Shown: positions 8,204-19,192, counted from the first letter of the stretch. The stretch: 64,000 nt of DNA from Oscillospiraceae bacterium (GCA_017465625.1 JAFTVV010000010.1:1-64000), one strand, 5' to 3'. Notes: a model not told the origin generated them from the letters alone. Numbers and translations are program-made.

Positions 8204-8671
8204 TTACCCTCTGCGGGGTGTATCCAGTAATTGATCGGTGTCCAAAATCAAGGTCACCGGACCGTCGTTTTCGGAGCTGACCAGCATATCCGCACCAAAC
8301 TGTCCGTGTTCCGGCGGATAGCCCAACTCTCCACAGCATTTTAAAAAGTACTCATACAGGGCGTTCCCCAAATCGGGGGATGCCGCATCGGTAAAGCTGG
8401 GACGGCGACCCTTGCGGCAGTTGCCGTAAAGTGTAAACTGGCTGACCACCAGCACCTGTCCGTCCACATCCTCCAGAGATTTGTTCATCTTCCCGTTTTC
8501 ATCCTCAAAAATCCGCAGGGACAGTGCTTTTTCTGCCAAATAGCGGCATTTTTCCTCTGTATCCTCCGGACCTACGCCCAAAAGAATCAAAAAGCCTTTT
8601 CCGATTTGACCTACCACCGTGCCGTCAATGGACACGGACGCACTTTTGACCCTTGTCAGTACTGCTCTCAT
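8204..8671 (-). CDS. dtd: D-aminoacyl-tRNA deacylase
   Basis: 155 aa, close to the usual 145-150. It removes D-amino acids (and glycine from tRNA-Ala) from mischarged tRNAs. Both family motifs are visible: [18 protein letters not shown] at about residues 77-94, holding the SQ of the SQFTL active site, and ENDGPVT near 137, the NxGPVT-like motif from the partner subunit of the dimer. The ATG follows AGAGGATC. It is located 30 bp after relA, its conserved neighbour in Firmicutes. Confidence 0.95.
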   Translation of the reverse strand: MRAVLTRVKSASVSIDGTVVGQIGKGFLILLGVGPEDTEEKCRYLAEKALSLRIFEDENGKMNKSLEDVDGQVLVVSQFTLYGNCRKGRRPSFTDAASPDLGNALYEYFLKCCGELGYPPEHGQFGADMLVSSENDGPVTLILDTDQLLDTPRRG

Positions 8672-8701
8672 CCTTGATCCTCTTTACCTTTTTATTCTGT
8701 A

Positions 8702-10879
8702 TTAGTTCTGTCCGCGACGGGAACCGGTAACGTCCCGAATGTTCAAAAGTCTGTTCCGCACAGCCTCCAGCTCCGCCACATTCTTTACTTCAAAACGTAC
8801 CGTGAAGATGCTTCTGCCGCCGGGCAAATCCTTGCCGGAAAGCTCCCTGACCCGGATACGGGCGGTGGTCATAGCAGTAGCCACGTCCAAAAGCAGGCCG
8901 TCACGGGTGATGCAGTCCAGCTCCAGTGTGGTCTCGAAGGGCTGTTCATCCTGACCTGCCCACCGCACACGCACCCAACGGGCGGCCTGACGGGGATCGT
9001 CTCTGCGGAGGGTGTTGGGACAGTCGGCACGGTGAATGGAAACACCGAAGCCTTTGGTGATAAAGCCCACAATGGCATCACCGGGCACGGGGGTACAGCA
9101 ACGGGAGAACTTGATCATACACGACTCAATATCCTCCACGATTACACCGTTCACCGCGTGGCGGTTTGCCCGTGTATCCTCTGCGGTCTTCAGGGGGCTG
9201 CTGTTTTTATCCGCCGGCAAACGGGTGGCGCGGTTGATATCGTCACGGATACGGCCTACCGCCTTGGCGGCCGTTAAGCCGCCGTAACCAATGGCGGCAT
9301 ACATATCGTCCCAGTTGTCAAAGGCCAGTTTTTTGAGTAACTGCGCCTCCAATTCCCCATCGCTGAGGGCAGACATAGAAAGCTGCAGACGCTTCATTTC
9401 CGCTTCAAAGCTGGCTTTTCCGTGGAGGATGTTCTCCTCCCGTTTTTCTTTCTTGAACCACTGCTTGATCTTCGTCCGTGCCTGATTGGACTTGCAGATA
9501 TTCAGCCAGTCACGGCTGGGGCCCTTGGCACTTTTGGAGGTGATAATTTCTACAATATCACCGTTTTCCAAGGGGGTGTCGATATTGCAGATGCGGTTAT
9601 TGACCTTGGCACCTACCAAGGCATTGCCCACACCGGAGTGAATCATATACGCGAAGTCGATGGGGGTAGAGCCTGCCGGCAGGGAGACGATTTTTCCCTT
9701 GGGCGTGAACACAAATACCTCATCGTCAAACATATCAATTTTCAAAGAGACCACATAGTCTTCTGCATCCGTATCCTGCTGACTTTCCAGCAGACGGCGC
9801 ACCCATTCAAAGTCCTTTTCATTTCCGGCTCCGCCGCCCTGCTTATACTTCCAGTGGGCGGCAATACCGTATTCTGCGGTTTCGTGCATATCCCAGGTGC
9901 GGATCTGCACCTCAAAGGGAATACCCTGATTGCCGATCACCGTGGTGTGCAGACTTTGGTACATATTGGGCTTGGGGGTGGAGATATAGTCCTTAAACCG
10001 TCCGGGCACCAGATTGAACAGATCGTGGATGTGACCCAGTACGTTATAGCAGTTGGGAATGGAATCCACGATGACACGGAAGGCGTAAATGTCGTACAGC
10101 TCATCCATGGTTTTATCCTGAGTGGTCATCTTCCGATAGATGGAGTAGACGTGCTTGATGCGGCCGTAGGTGGTGTTATGAATCCCCATATCGGACAGGC
10201 GGTTTGTCACCTTCTCCTGAATGGTGTGCATAAAGGCCTCATCCTGCTCCTTATGGGCAGAAAGATAGTTCATGATCCGTTCGTATGCACCGGGATCCAG
10301 GTACTGCAGCGCAATATCCTCCAGCTCCCATTTGATCTTTTGCATACCAAGACGGTGCGCAAGAGGCGCATAAATATCCATGGTCTCCCGACATTTGGAG
10401 ATCTGCTTGGCAGGTGTCTGATACTGCATGGTGCGCATATTGTGCAGACGGTCGGCAATTTTAATCAGCACCACCCGAATATCCTTGGACATCGCCATAA
10501 ACATCTTCCGCAGATTTTCCATCTGCTGTTCCTCGGAACTGGAAAAATTGGCTCTTGTCAGCTTGGTAACACCCTCCACCAGCTCTGCGGTGGTGCTTCC
10601 GAACAGCTTGGAAATTTCGTCGAAGGAGGCATCGGTATCCTCAATACAGTCGTGGAGCAGTGCGCCCAAAATCGCCTCCACATCCAGTCCCATCTCCGCT
10701 ACGATTTCCGCAACAGCCAATGGGTGAATGATATAAGGAGAGCCATCCTTGCGCTTTTGATCCTTATGCTTCTGACGGGCATACTCCACCGCGCGGTCAA
10801 TACGCTCCATATCTACCCCCGGCAGACAGCGATTCACCGTTTGGTACATCGCACCGTAATGTTCAGCAAAGCTTTCCAT
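8702..10879 (-). CDS. relA: bifunctional (p)ppGpp synthetase/hydrolase
   Basis: About 725 aa, the long RelA/SpoT homologue of Firmicutes that makes and degrades (p)ppGpp in the stringent response. Domains in order: HD hydrolase with intact LLHDCIEDT (about residues 75-83), synthetase with STPKPNMYQSLHTTV (about 300), TGS (DEVFVFTPKGKIVSLPAGST, about 390) and a C-terminal ACT domain. The ATG at 10888 is only two bases from the AAGGAG site; the ATG at 10879 has ten-base spacing and is preferred. The gene is followed by dtd (30 bp) and preceded by recJ (about 33 bp). Confidence 0.95.
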   Translation of the reverse strand: MESFAEHYGAMYQTVNRCLPGVDMERIDRAVEYARQKHKDQKRKDGSPYIIHPLAVAEIVAEMGLDVEAILGALLHDCIEDTDASFDEISKLFGSTTAELVEGVTKLTRANFSSSEEQQMENLRKMFMAMSKDIRVVLIKIADRLHNMRTMQYQTPAKQISKCRETMDIYAPLAHRLGMQKIKWELEDIALQYLDPGAYERIMNYLSAHKEQDEAFMHTIQEKVTNRLSDMGIHNTTYGRIKHVYSIYRKMTTQDKTMDELYDIYAFRVIVDSIPNCYNVLGHIHDLFNLVPGRFKDYISTPKPNMYQSLHTTVIGNQGIPFEVQIRTWDMHETAEYGIAAHWKYKQGGGAGNEKDFEWVRRLLESQQDTDAEDYVVSLKIDMFDDEVFVFTPKGKIVSLPAGSTPIDFAYMIHSGVGNALVGAKVNNRICNIDTPLENGDIVEIITSKSAKGPSRDWLNICKSNQARTKIKQWFKKEKREENILHGKASFEAEMKRLQLSMSALSDGELEAQLLKKLAFDNWDDMYAAIGYGGLTAAKAVGRIRDDINRATRLPADKNSSPLKTAEDTRANRHAVNGVIVEDIESCMIKFSRCCTPVPGDAIVGFITKGFGVSIHRADCPNTLRRDDPRQAARWVRVRWAGQDEQPFETTLELDCITRDGLLLDVATAMTTARIRVRELSGKDLPGGRSIFTVRFEVKNVAELEAVRNRLLNIRDVTGSRRGQN

Positions 10880-10912
10880 AAACTCCATTCTCCTTTAGAA
10901 GCTATGTAGCGG

Positions 10913-12964
10913 TTACATTACACGCAGTAACCGCTGCATCGTTGCGCTTTCATTTAAATCCCGCTTGCTCTCATTGGGGAGCAGACGGATGGTCAAATTC
11001 TGTGTATGCCGTGTAACATCAATCAGCCCCACGTCCGCAAAAATGTCCAGACAGGTGAGCATTTGTGCCAGGCTTAAATCCTTGTTGCCCCAGCGGACAA
11101 TTTTACGGCAAAGGCACAGGGGGTTTTCCTCTTTTCCTCCGCATTGACCGGAAATGTACCGCCACACCAGTGCCAGCATCTCCCTTGTGGGGAACAGACG
11201 CTCTGCCGTTGCTTTTTCCAAACGGTCTTCCCGCAAAGCACGGTAGGCATCCATTTCAAAAGAACAGTTTGCCCGACAGTGGGGGCGAATATCCACAATG
11301 TTCATCTGCACGGTGCGCTGACCGCGGAAGCTGTTCACCTGGGGATAAAACGCCACGTCTACCCCATCAGTATAGCCAATATCTGCACTTTCCGCACTGG
11401 CAGAAAAGAAAATACCGTTAAACAGATACTTGCCTGCAGAAAGCTGCAGACGCATGTGCTTGCCGCCGCCAACCTGCGTAATGCGCTCTACCGTCAGGTT
11501 TTCCATGGTCAGCAAGGGACGGGGACAGCCGTTGCCGCAAGGCTCCAGCGCATCCAGCGCATCAATACCGGATACCGTCATCAGCTCCGGCTGAATGCGG
11601 CAGTCGCAGTCTAACTGGGTACGGGGTAAATCAGAATCGTAATACTGCTGTGCCAAACGGCAAATTTCCGCCCGAAAGGCCGGAATCTGATCCCGATGAA
11701 TGGTAAAGCCTGCCGCCAGTTCGTGACCGCCGTAGCTTTCCAAAAGACCTTGCAGCTGGGTCAGGGATGCAAACAGATTAAAACCGCCGTAGCTACGGGA
11801 GCTGGCCTTGCCGTGTTCTCCGTCCAGACAGATCAAAAACGCAGGACAGCAATATTCTTCCGCAATGCGGCTGGCAACAATGCCCACAACGCCCTGATGC
11901 CACTGCTCATCTGCCAGCACAATGGCAGAGGGTAAATGGTCTGCCGGCAGCATCGATACCGCCTGCGCATAAATTTCCGCCTCCACTGCCTGACGGGCCT
12001 TATTCAGCTCGCAAAGGGCGCAAGCCAGTTCTTTGGCCTTTCCGCTGTCCTCCGTCAGAAACAGCTCCACCGCCAGATCAATCTGCCCCATTCGTCCGGC
12101 GGCATTGATCCGGGGCGCCAGTGTATAACCTACGGAGGTGGCGGTCAGGGTTTGGGGATCGCAGTTGCACTGGGCCATCAGTGCCGCCAGGCCGGGGCGT
12201 TTTGTATTTTTCAGTGCCTGCAGACCACGGGCAACAATCACCCGATTTTCGCCTTGCAGGGGCATTACATCCGCCACTGTACCCAGACAGACCATATCCG
12301 CATAGTCGTTTAAAATCTGCTCCTGACTGCCGTAAATGGCCGATGCCAGCTTAAACGCCACACCCACACCGCACAAATTTTTATGAGGGTAACTGCCATC
12401 GGGACGGTGGGGGTCTACCACCGCCACCGCACTGGGCAGATATGTCTTACATTCGTGATGGTCGGTAATAATCAGATCCATCCCCAATTTTTTGCACAGG
12501 CGTGCCTCTTCGATGGCGGTAATACCGCAGTCCACCGTGACGATCAGCTTTACGCCCTCCCCCTGAAGCTGGCGCAGTGCCAGCTCATTCAGGCCGTAAC
12601 CCTCTTCCAGTCTGCCGGGGATGTAGGGTACACACGTACCTCCCTGCCGCCGCAAAAAATCAGTAAGCAGGCAGGTGGCGGTAATGCCGTCCACGTCATA
12701 GTCGCCAAAGACCGCGATTTTCTCCCGATTTTTCAGTGCCTGACGGATTCTCTGCACCGCAGGCTTCATATCCTTCATCAGGTAGGGGTCTAAAATACCG
12801 CCGTCACTGCGCAAATACGCCTGCGCCTGCTGGGGATTGCGCACCCCACGGGCAGACAGCACCATACTCACCAGCGGTGCATATCCTGCACCGACCAATC
12901 CGTTTACTTCCTCCTGCCTCGGCTCCGCCACATTCCAAATTCCGTATTTCAAAGCATAACACAT
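10913..12964 (-). CDS. recJ: single-stranded-DNA-specific exonuclease RecJ
   Basis: 683 aa. RecJ degrades ssDNA 5' to 3' in recombination and base-excision repair. DHH-domain motifs VFGDYDVDGITATCLL (about residue 85), TVDCGI and LIITDHHE (about 160) carry the metal ligands; the DHHA1 part has ESYGGHELAAGF (about 415). The C-terminal region matches the RecJ OB and accessory domain. It is the first gene of the minus-strand block that runs to rqcP. A -35/-10 pair lies just upstream at 12987-13015. No strong Shine-Dalgarno site is visible before the ATG; an internal TTG six residues in is an alternative start. Confidence 0.93.
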   Translation of the reverse strand: MCYALKYGIWNVAEPRQEEVNGLVGAGYAPLVSMVLSARGVRNPQQAQAYLRSDGGILDPYLMKDMKPAVQRIRQALKNREKIAVFGDYDVDGITATCLLTDFLRRQGGTCVPYIPGRLEEGYGLNELALRQLQGEGVKLIVTVDCGITAIEEARLCKKLGMDLIITDHHECKTYLPSAVAVVDPHRPDGSYPHKNLCGVGVAFKLASAIYGSQEQILNDYADMVCLGTVADVMPLQGENRVIVARGLQALKNTKRPGLAALMAQCNCDPQTLTATSVGYTLAPRINAAGRMGQIDLAVELFLTEDSGKAKELACALCELNKARQAVEAEIYAQAVSMLPADHLPSAIVLADEQWHQGVVGIVASRIAEEYCCPAFLICLDGEHGKASSRSYGGFNLFASLTQLQGLLESYGGHELAAGFTIHRDQIPAFRAEICRLAQQYYDSDLPRTQLDCDCRIQPELMTVSGIDALDALEPCGNGCPRPLLTMENLTVERITQVGGGKHMRLQLSAGKYLFNGIFFSASAESADIGYTDGVDVAFYPQVNSFRGQRTVQMNIVDIRPHCRANCSFEMDAYRALREDRLEKATAERLFPTREMLALVWRYISGQCGGKEENPLCLCRKIVRWGNKDLSLAQMLTCLDIFADVGLIDVTRHTQNLTIRLLPNESKRDLNESATMQRLLRVM

Positions 12965-12986
12965 CCAATTATATCATTTTCCCCTT

Positions 12987-13015
12987 ATTATATCAAAAAA
13001 GGAAGTGTAACACAA
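12987..13015 (-). promoter_or_regulatory. recJ promoter
   Basis: Read on the minus strand: -35 TTGTGT (13010-13015), 17-bp spacer, -10 TATAAT (12987-12992), 22 bases before the recJ start. Confidence 0.7.
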
Positions 13016-13063
13016 TACCTTTATTCGATTTTTAAGGGTACGGGCTTTGTTTTTCTGCCGCCC

Positions 13064-13092
13064 TTGCCATTTTCCCCTTTTGGGGCTATAAT
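13064..13092 (+). promoter_or_regulatory. promoter of the NUDIX gene
   Basis: -35 TTGCCA (13064-13069), 17-bp spacer, -10 TATAAT (13087-13092), 21 bases before the ATG at 13114. It diverges from the recJ promoter. Confidence 0.75.
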
Positions 13093-13113
13093 AAAGAAAA
13101 AGGATGTGAAGAT

Positions 13114-13590
13114 ATGGTCAATACCACACTGTGCTACATCACCCGGGGAGACGAGGTTTTGATGCTTCATCGGGTAAAAAAAGAAAAGGACATCAACAAA
13201 GACAAATGGATTGGCGTGGGCGGTAAATTCGAGGGAATGGAAAGTCCCGACGAATGTCTGCTCCGGGAGGTATACGAAGAAACCGGACTGACCCTTACAA
13301 GCTGGGCCTGCCGTGGGGTGGTGACCTTCGTCACCGACACACCGGACGGTCCTTTTGGAGAGTTTATGTACCTGTTCACCGCCGATGGCTTTGAAGGCAC
13401 GCTCAAAAGCTGTGACGAAGGGGATCTGCAGTGGGTCAGCCGTGCATTTCTGGACGACCTGCCCAAATGGGAGGGTGACCGCATTTTCCTGAAGCTTCTG
13501 TGGGACGATGCCCCTTTCTTCCTGCTCACCCTCCACTACGAAAAAGACCGACTGATCAAGGCCGTTTTAAACGGCAAGGACATTTTGTAG
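13114..13590 (+). CDS. mutT: NUDIX hydrolase, 8-oxo-dGTP diphosphatase type
   Basis: 158 aa. The Nudix box runs from GGKFEGMESPDECLLREV to YEETGL (about residues 39-61), matching GX5EX7REUXEEXGU with all glutamates present. The domain hydrolyses nucleoside diphosphate-X compounds. The sequence resembles the Firmicutes MutT/YtkD-like group annotated as 8-oxo-dGTP diphosphatase, which cleanses oxidised nucleotides; the exact substrate cannot be read from sequence. It is a single-gene unit with its own promoter (13064-13092) and terminator (13625-13670). Confidence 0.85.
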   Translation: MVNTTLCYITRGDEVLMLHRVKKEKDINKDKWIGVGGKFEGMESPDECLLREVYEETGLTLTSWACRGVVTFVTDTPDGPFGEFMYLFTADGFEGTLKSCDEGDLQWVSRAFLDDLPKWEGDRIFLKLLWDDAPFFLLTLHYEKDRLIKAVLNGKDIL

Positions 13591-13624
13591 ACCGCACCCC
13601 CAATGGCGCAAATTGTACATATAT

Positions 13625-13670
13625 AACGAACAAATTTCCACCACACAGAGAAATTTGTTCGTTTTTTTTC
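13625..13670 (+). terminator. terminator after the NUDIX gene
   Basis: Arms 13625-13638 and 13650-13663 form a 14-bp stem followed by seven T residues. Confidence 0.85.
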
Positions 13671-13680
13671 GTGTTTCCTA

Positions 13681-13709
13681 TTTGCAAATCCCTTTAAATA
13701 TGGTATAAT
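13681..13709 (+). promoter_or_regulatory. promoter of the ABC exporter pair
   Basis: -35 TTTGCA (13681-13686), 17-bp spacer, -10 TATAAT (13704-13709), 51 bases before the first ABC gene. The -35 matches consensus at four of six positions. Confidence 0.55.
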
Positions 13710-13759
13710 GCCCGAGAATATGTATTTATGCGCACGCGCGTATCGGAAGGAGAAAAAAG

Positions 13760-15541
13760 ATGATATTCGGCAAGCATATCAACCGCTATTACCGCCGATT
13801 CTTCCATCTGTTGGTTTTCGGTCTGCTCTCCCTGATTATGGTGGACTATTTGCAGCTGGAAATTCCTGCAATGTACCAATTGGTCATCAACGGTATCAAC
13901 AATGGAGAAGTGCTGGTAGACGGGAAGATGGTCCCCTTTGACCTGCACTTTTTGGTGCGGCACATCTGCACCCCCATGCTGGTCATTATTTTGCTGATTG
14001 TGCTGGGACGGTTTTTGTGGCGTGTCTGCTTCTTTACCGCCGGCATCGGTGCAGAAAGCGACCTGCGCAATCGGATGTTTGACCATTGCAAGGATCTGTC
14101 TCAGTCCTATTACCACGAAAACAACGTGGGCAATCTGATGAGTCTGTACACCAACGACCTGGATACCTTTCAGGAGTGCTATTCCTGGGGCGTTATGGAG
14201 TTTTTTGATGCCGCATTTTTGGGCGCGCTGGCCATTGTCAAAATGTGGAAAATGGACCCTCTGCTCACCGGACTGGCACTGATTCCCATGGGCTTTCTGA
14301 TGGCAAGCTCCATTGTGGTGGGAAATTATATGTCCAAAAAATGGGAAAAGCGGCAGGAAGCCTTTTCCAATCTTTCGGACTTTGCACAGGAGAGCTTCTC
14401 CGGCATTGCCGTCATCAAGGCCTTTGTCAAAGAGGGCAAGGAGCTTTGGGCATTTAAAAAGCTGAACAAAGAAAACGAAGACGCCAACATTTCCTTTACC
14501 AAAAGCTCGGTACTGTTTCGTATTTTGGTGACGTCCTTTGTGGAGAGCGTCATTTGCATCATCCTCGGTTACGGCGGCTATCTGGTTTACAAAGGCACGT
14601 TCAACGCCGGTCAGCTGATGGAGTTTATCGGCTACTTCAACGCCATTATCTGGCCCATTATGGCAGTGGCAGATCTGATTGATATGACCAGCCGCGGCCG
14701 CGCCTCTGTCAAGCGTATTTCCGAGCTTTTGGATGCCAAAAAGGATATGGTAGACCGTCCCGACGTGAAGCCCCTGAAAAACATCAAGGGCAGTGTGGAA
14801 TTCCGCAATCTGGACTTCTGTTATCCGGACGGGGAGTTTAACGCCCTGCGCAACGTTTCCTTCACCATCCACGCCGGTGAGAACATTGGCCTCGTCGGTC
14901 GCACCGGCTCCGGCAAGACCACGCTGGTGGACCTGATTCTGCGCACCTATAACGTGCCCGACGGCACGGTCTTTATCGACGGTCACGATGTCAACACCGT
15001 GCCGATTCACGACGTGCGTGCCGGCTGTGCCTACGTCCCCCAGGACAACTTCCTGTTCTCCGACACCATCTACAACAACATCGGCTTTGCCTCCGACAAT
15101 CGCTCCTGCGATGCAGTGGTGCAGGCGGCCGTTTTGGCAGACGTGGACGGCAACATCCGGGAATTTTCCAAGGGCTATAAAACTGTATTGGGCGAACGGG
15201 GCGTTACCGTCTCCGGTGGTCAGAAGCAGCGCATTTCCATCGCCCGGGCACTGATGAAGGATGCCCCCATTCTGATTCTGGACGACTCCGTCTCCGCGGT
15301 TGACACCAAAACAGAGCGCACCATCCTGCAAAACCTGCGGCAGACCCGTCAGGGCAAAACCACCATCTTGATTGCACACCGCATTTCCACCATTGAGCAG
15401 ATGGATCGGATTTTGTTCATTGACGAGGGCACTGTTTCCGGCTTCGACACCCACGAACGGCTGTACGAAACCAACCGTGCCTATCAGAAAATGGTGGATC
15501 TGCAGCGGTTAGAAGAGGAAGGAGGTGCCCAAAATGGCTGA
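13760..15541 (+). CDS. ABC exporter half-transporter, subunit 1 (degenerate catalytic site)
   Basis: 593 aa. An N-terminal six-helix exporter domain (about residues 15-310) is fused to an ATPase domain with Walker A GRTGSGKTT (about 381), YVPQDNFLF (Q-loop), signature VSGGQKQR and H-loop AHRIST. Walker B is ILILDDSVSAVD, with Asp where the catalytic Glu is usual. The partner gene has the canonical Glu but an altered signature. This pattern is known from heterodimeric BmrCD/TM287-288-type exporters with one degenerate site. The substrate (drug, lipid or peptide) is not shown. The ATG follows GGAAGGAG; the 3' end overlaps the start of the next gene. Confidence 0.9.
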   Translation: MIFGKHINRYYRRFFHLLVFGLLSLIMVDYLQLEIPAMYQLVINGINNGEVLVDGKMVPFDLHFLVRHICTPMLVIILLIVLGRFLWRVCFFTAGIGAESDLRNRMFDHCKDLSQSYYHENNVGNLMSLYTNDLDTFQECYSWGVMEFFDAAFLGALAIVKMWKMDPLLTGLALIPMGFLMASSIVVGNYMSKKWEKRQEAFSNLSDFAQESFSGIAVIKAFVKEGKELWAFKKLNKENEDANISFTKSSVLFRILVTSFVESVICIILGYGGYLVYKGTFNAGQLMEFIGYFNAIIWPIMAVADLIDMTSRGRASVKRISELLDAKKDMVDRPDVKPLKNIKGSVEFRNLDFCYPDGEFNALRNVSFTIHAGENIGLVGRTGSGKTTLVDLILRTYNVPDGTVFIDGHDVNTVPIHDVRAGCAYVPQDNFLFSDTIYNNIGFASDNRSCDAVVQAAVLADVDGNIREFSKGYKTVLGERGVTVSGGQKQRISIARALMKDAPILILDDSVSAVDTKTERTILQNLRQTRQGKTTILIAHRISTIEQMDRILFIDEGTVSGFDTHERLYETNRAYQKMVDLQRLEEEGGAQNG

Positions 15542-17420
15542 TTACTTTCCTGTTTTAATGGTCGCCGCCATTATTTTGCTGTTTGCCGTGGCCTTCGTGA
15601 TTGCATACGCAAAGCTGAAAAAAGCCACCGCCAAGGACGAAAAAGACCGCACAATGTCCGATCGGGAGATCGTGAAGCGCCTGCTGGGCTTTGCAAAGCC
15701 TTATAAAAAGCAGTTCGCACTTGTTTTCATCATTATGCTCATTTCCATCGGCTATGACCTGCTCTCCCCCATTTTGGTGGGCAACATTCAAAATCTGGTC
15801 AAGGGCACATTTACGCTGAATGCGCTGTTTGCACGGGTCATTGTCTACGCCGGCATTTTGGTGGTCTCGCTGGTGAGTATGTATCTGCAGACCATGATTT
15901 TGCAGAAGGTGGGTCAGCAAATTCTCTCCGACCTGCGCCTGAGCGTCTTTACCCACATTGAAAGCCTGTCCCACGAACAGCTGAACAACATCCCTGTGGG
16001 CAAGCTGGTCACCCGTGTCACCAACGATACCAACGGCATTTCCATGATGTTCACCAACGTGCTGGTTACCATGGCGAAAAATGTGATGGTCATTTTCGGC
16101 GTGTTCGGTGCGATGCTGACCGTGAATCTGGCACTGGCACTGGTGGTAAGCTGTTTTGTACCCTTTGTGGTGCTGTTTACGGTGATTTTCCGCAAATTCT
16201 CCCGTAAAGCCCACCAAAACGTCACCGATGCCCGTACCGAGCTGAACACCTTCCTGTCCGAAAACCTCTCCGGCATTAAAATCACCCAGATTTTCAACCG
16301 TGAAAATGAAAAAATGCAGGCCTTTATGGAGCGCAGTCGGGCATTGCAAAAGGCCAAGCGGCAGAGAATGTTCGTTTTCGGCATTTTCCGTCCTATGGTG
16401 TATATGCTTCATATCAGTTGCGTGCTGTGCATTTTGTATTTCGGCAGCCGCAGTTATTTAGAAGGCTGGTCCTTCTTAGGGCAGACCATCACCAGCGGCA
16501 CCATCGTCACCTTCTATCTGTACGCCTCCCGATTCTTTGACCCCATTCAGACCCTCTCCGAGCATTTCGACACACTGCAATCCGCCTTTGCATCTGCGGA
16601 AAAGATTTTCGCTGTGATGGATATGGTGCCTCAGATTGTGGACAGTCCCGATGCCATCGAGCTGGATCACATCGAAGGCAAAATTGAATTTAAAGATGTT
16701 TGGTTTGCCTATAAGCCGGATGAATGGGTATTAAAGGGCGTCAGCTTCACTGTTGAACCCCGTCAGACCGTGGCATTTGTCGGCTCTACCGGCTCCGGTA
16801 AAACCACCATCTTGTCCCTGATTTGCCGCAACTACGACATTCAGAAGGGTCAGATTCTCATTGACGGCATCGATATCAAGAAGATCAAAATTTCCTCTCT
16901 GCGCCGCCACTTCGGGCAGATGCTTCAGGACGTATTTCTGTTCACCGGCACCATTCGCAGTAACATTCTTCTGCGGAAAGAGGACGTCAGCGACGAGGAA
17001 GTCTGGCAGGCCTGTGAGTATGTGAACGCAGACCGCTTCATTAAGAAGCTGGATAAGGGTCTGGACGACGTGGTTCGGGAACGGGGCAACAACTTCTCTT
17101 CCGGTCAGCGTCAGCTTTTAAGCTTTGCCCGTACCATTGTCCACAAGCCGGCAGTGATGATTTTGGACGAAGCCACCGCCAACATCGACACTGAAACAGA
17201 AGTGCTGATTCAGGACTCTCTGGAAAAGATGAAAAACATCGGCACCATGCTGATTGTGGCCCACCGTCTTTCCACCATTCAGCACGCAGACAACATCATT
17301 TTGCTGTCCCACGGGCAGATTATGGAACAGGGCAACCATCAGGCGCTTTTGCGGCAGAAGGGTCGCTACTACGACCTGTACACCCTGCAATTCAACAAAC
17401 AGCAATTGGAGCAGTCCTGA
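15534..17420 (+). CDS. ABC exporter half-transporter, subunit 2 (catalytic Glu present)
   Basis: 628 aa from the ATG at 15534, which has GGAGG eight bases upstream. One extra N-terminal hydrophobic segment (VLMVAAIILLFAVAFVIAYA) precedes a basic linker and the six-helix exporter domain. The ATPase domain has Walker A GSTGSGKTT (about 422), QMLQDVFLF, signature FSSGQRQL (a departure from LSGGQ), Walker B VMILDEATANID with the catalytic Glu, and AHRLST. The 8-bp overlap with subunit 1 indicates coupled translation and a heterodimer. Compare subunit 1, whose Walker B lacks the Glu: together they form one consensus and one degenerate ATP site. Confidence 0.9.
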   Translation: MADYFPVLMVAAIILLFAVAFVIAYAKLKKATAKDEKDRTMSDREIVKRLLGFAKPYKKQFALVFIIMLISIGYDLLSPILVGNIQNLVKGTFTLNALFARVIVYAGILVVSLVSMYLQTMILQKVGQQILSDLRLSVFTHIESLSHEQLNNIPVGKLVTRVTNDTNGISMMFTNVLVTMAKNVMVIFGVFGAMLTVNLALALVVSCFVPFVVLFTVIFRKFSRKAHQNVTDARTELNTFLSENLSGIKITQIFNRENEKMQAFMERSRALQKAKRQRMFVFGIFRPMVYMLHISCVLCILYFGSRSYLEGWSFLGQTITSGTIVTFYLYASRFFDPIQTLSEHFDTLQSAFASAEKIFAVMDMVPQIVDSPDAIELDHIEGKIEFKDVWFAYKPDEWVLKGVSFTVEPRQTVAFVGSTGSGKTTILSLICRNYDIQKGQILIDGIDIKKIKISSLRRHFGQMLQDVFLFTGTIRSNILLRKEDVSDEEVWQACEYVNADRFIKKLDKGLDDVVRERGNNFSSGQRQLLSFARTIVHKPAVMILDEATANIDTETEVLIQDSLEKMKNIGTMLIVAHRLSTIQHADNIILLSHGQIMEQGNHQALLRQKGRYYDLYTLQFNKQQLEQS

Positions 17421-17433
17421 TCCAAAATCCTGA

Positions 17434-18819
<1,386 letters not shown>

Positions 18820-18960
18820 ACGAAAGATGTCCCTGTGGGGCGTCGATGGCGCCGCCCCCTACGAGGGATTACGGCAGGTGGATTGCATTTGGGAAAACGC
18901 ATTGCCTCCGATGGCTTCGCGCCCGTGGCAATGACAAAACCTTTTCGATTACGCCGGCAA
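18820..18960. repeat. intergenic repeat mosaic after gdhA
   Basis: GTGGGGCGTCGATGGCGCCG followed by CCCCTACG (18835-18864) matches the 29090-29117 and 62776-62806 module. The following TTGCCTCCGATGGC...CGTGGCAATGAC segment resembles part of the repeats at 28600 and 60380. Confidence 0.6.
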
Positions 18961-18972
18961 AAAGGAGGGGAC

Positions 18973-19140
18973 GTGCGGGTATACACGGTGTCTGTAAATG
19001 GCAACCAATTCACTATAAACGGTGACACTTACCGAAGGGGCACTGTAGAAGACGGTTTTGCCGAACTGGCCAAAATATTTAAGCCCTCGCAACCCGACGA
19101 CACCACCCTGGAATCCGACGACACCACCCCGGAACCCTGA
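18973..19140 (+). CDS. small protein of unknown function, 55 aa
   Basis: A GTG start at 18973 with a strong AAAGGAGG site five bases upstream opens a frame of 55 codons: MRVYTVSVNGNQFTINGDTY at the N-terminus, a short amphipathic stretch (DGFAELAKIFKPSQ) and an acidic Asp/Thr-rich tail with DDTT repeated twice. The first 20 residues could form a beta-hairpin. I do not recognise a family. The perfect ribosome site and the terminator that follows (19147-19190) argue that it is real, but the gene begins right after a repeat block and may lack its own promoter. Confidence 0.55.
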   Translation: MRVYTVSVNGNQFTINGDTYRRGTVEDGFAELAKIFKPSQPDDTTLESDDTTPEP

Positions 19141-19146
19141 ATAAAC

Positions 19147-19192
19147 AAAGGGCACTGCGGAAGCTGATCATCAGCCACCGCAGTGCCTTATT
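19147..19192. terminator. bidirectional terminator between converging genes
   Basis: AAGGGCACTGCGG and CCGCAGTGCCTT pair with one bulge around a 17-base loop. It lies between the plus-strand small gene and the minus-strand surface operon and can serve both. Confidence 0.75.

Noticed and set aside
9422..10909. 495-aa open frame opposite relA
   Set aside because: Antisense shadow of a conserved gene, no ribosome site, low-complexity His-rich translation.
13694..15454. 586-aa open frame opposite the first ABC gene
   Set aside because: Antisense shadow; codon bias of the ABC gene produces it.
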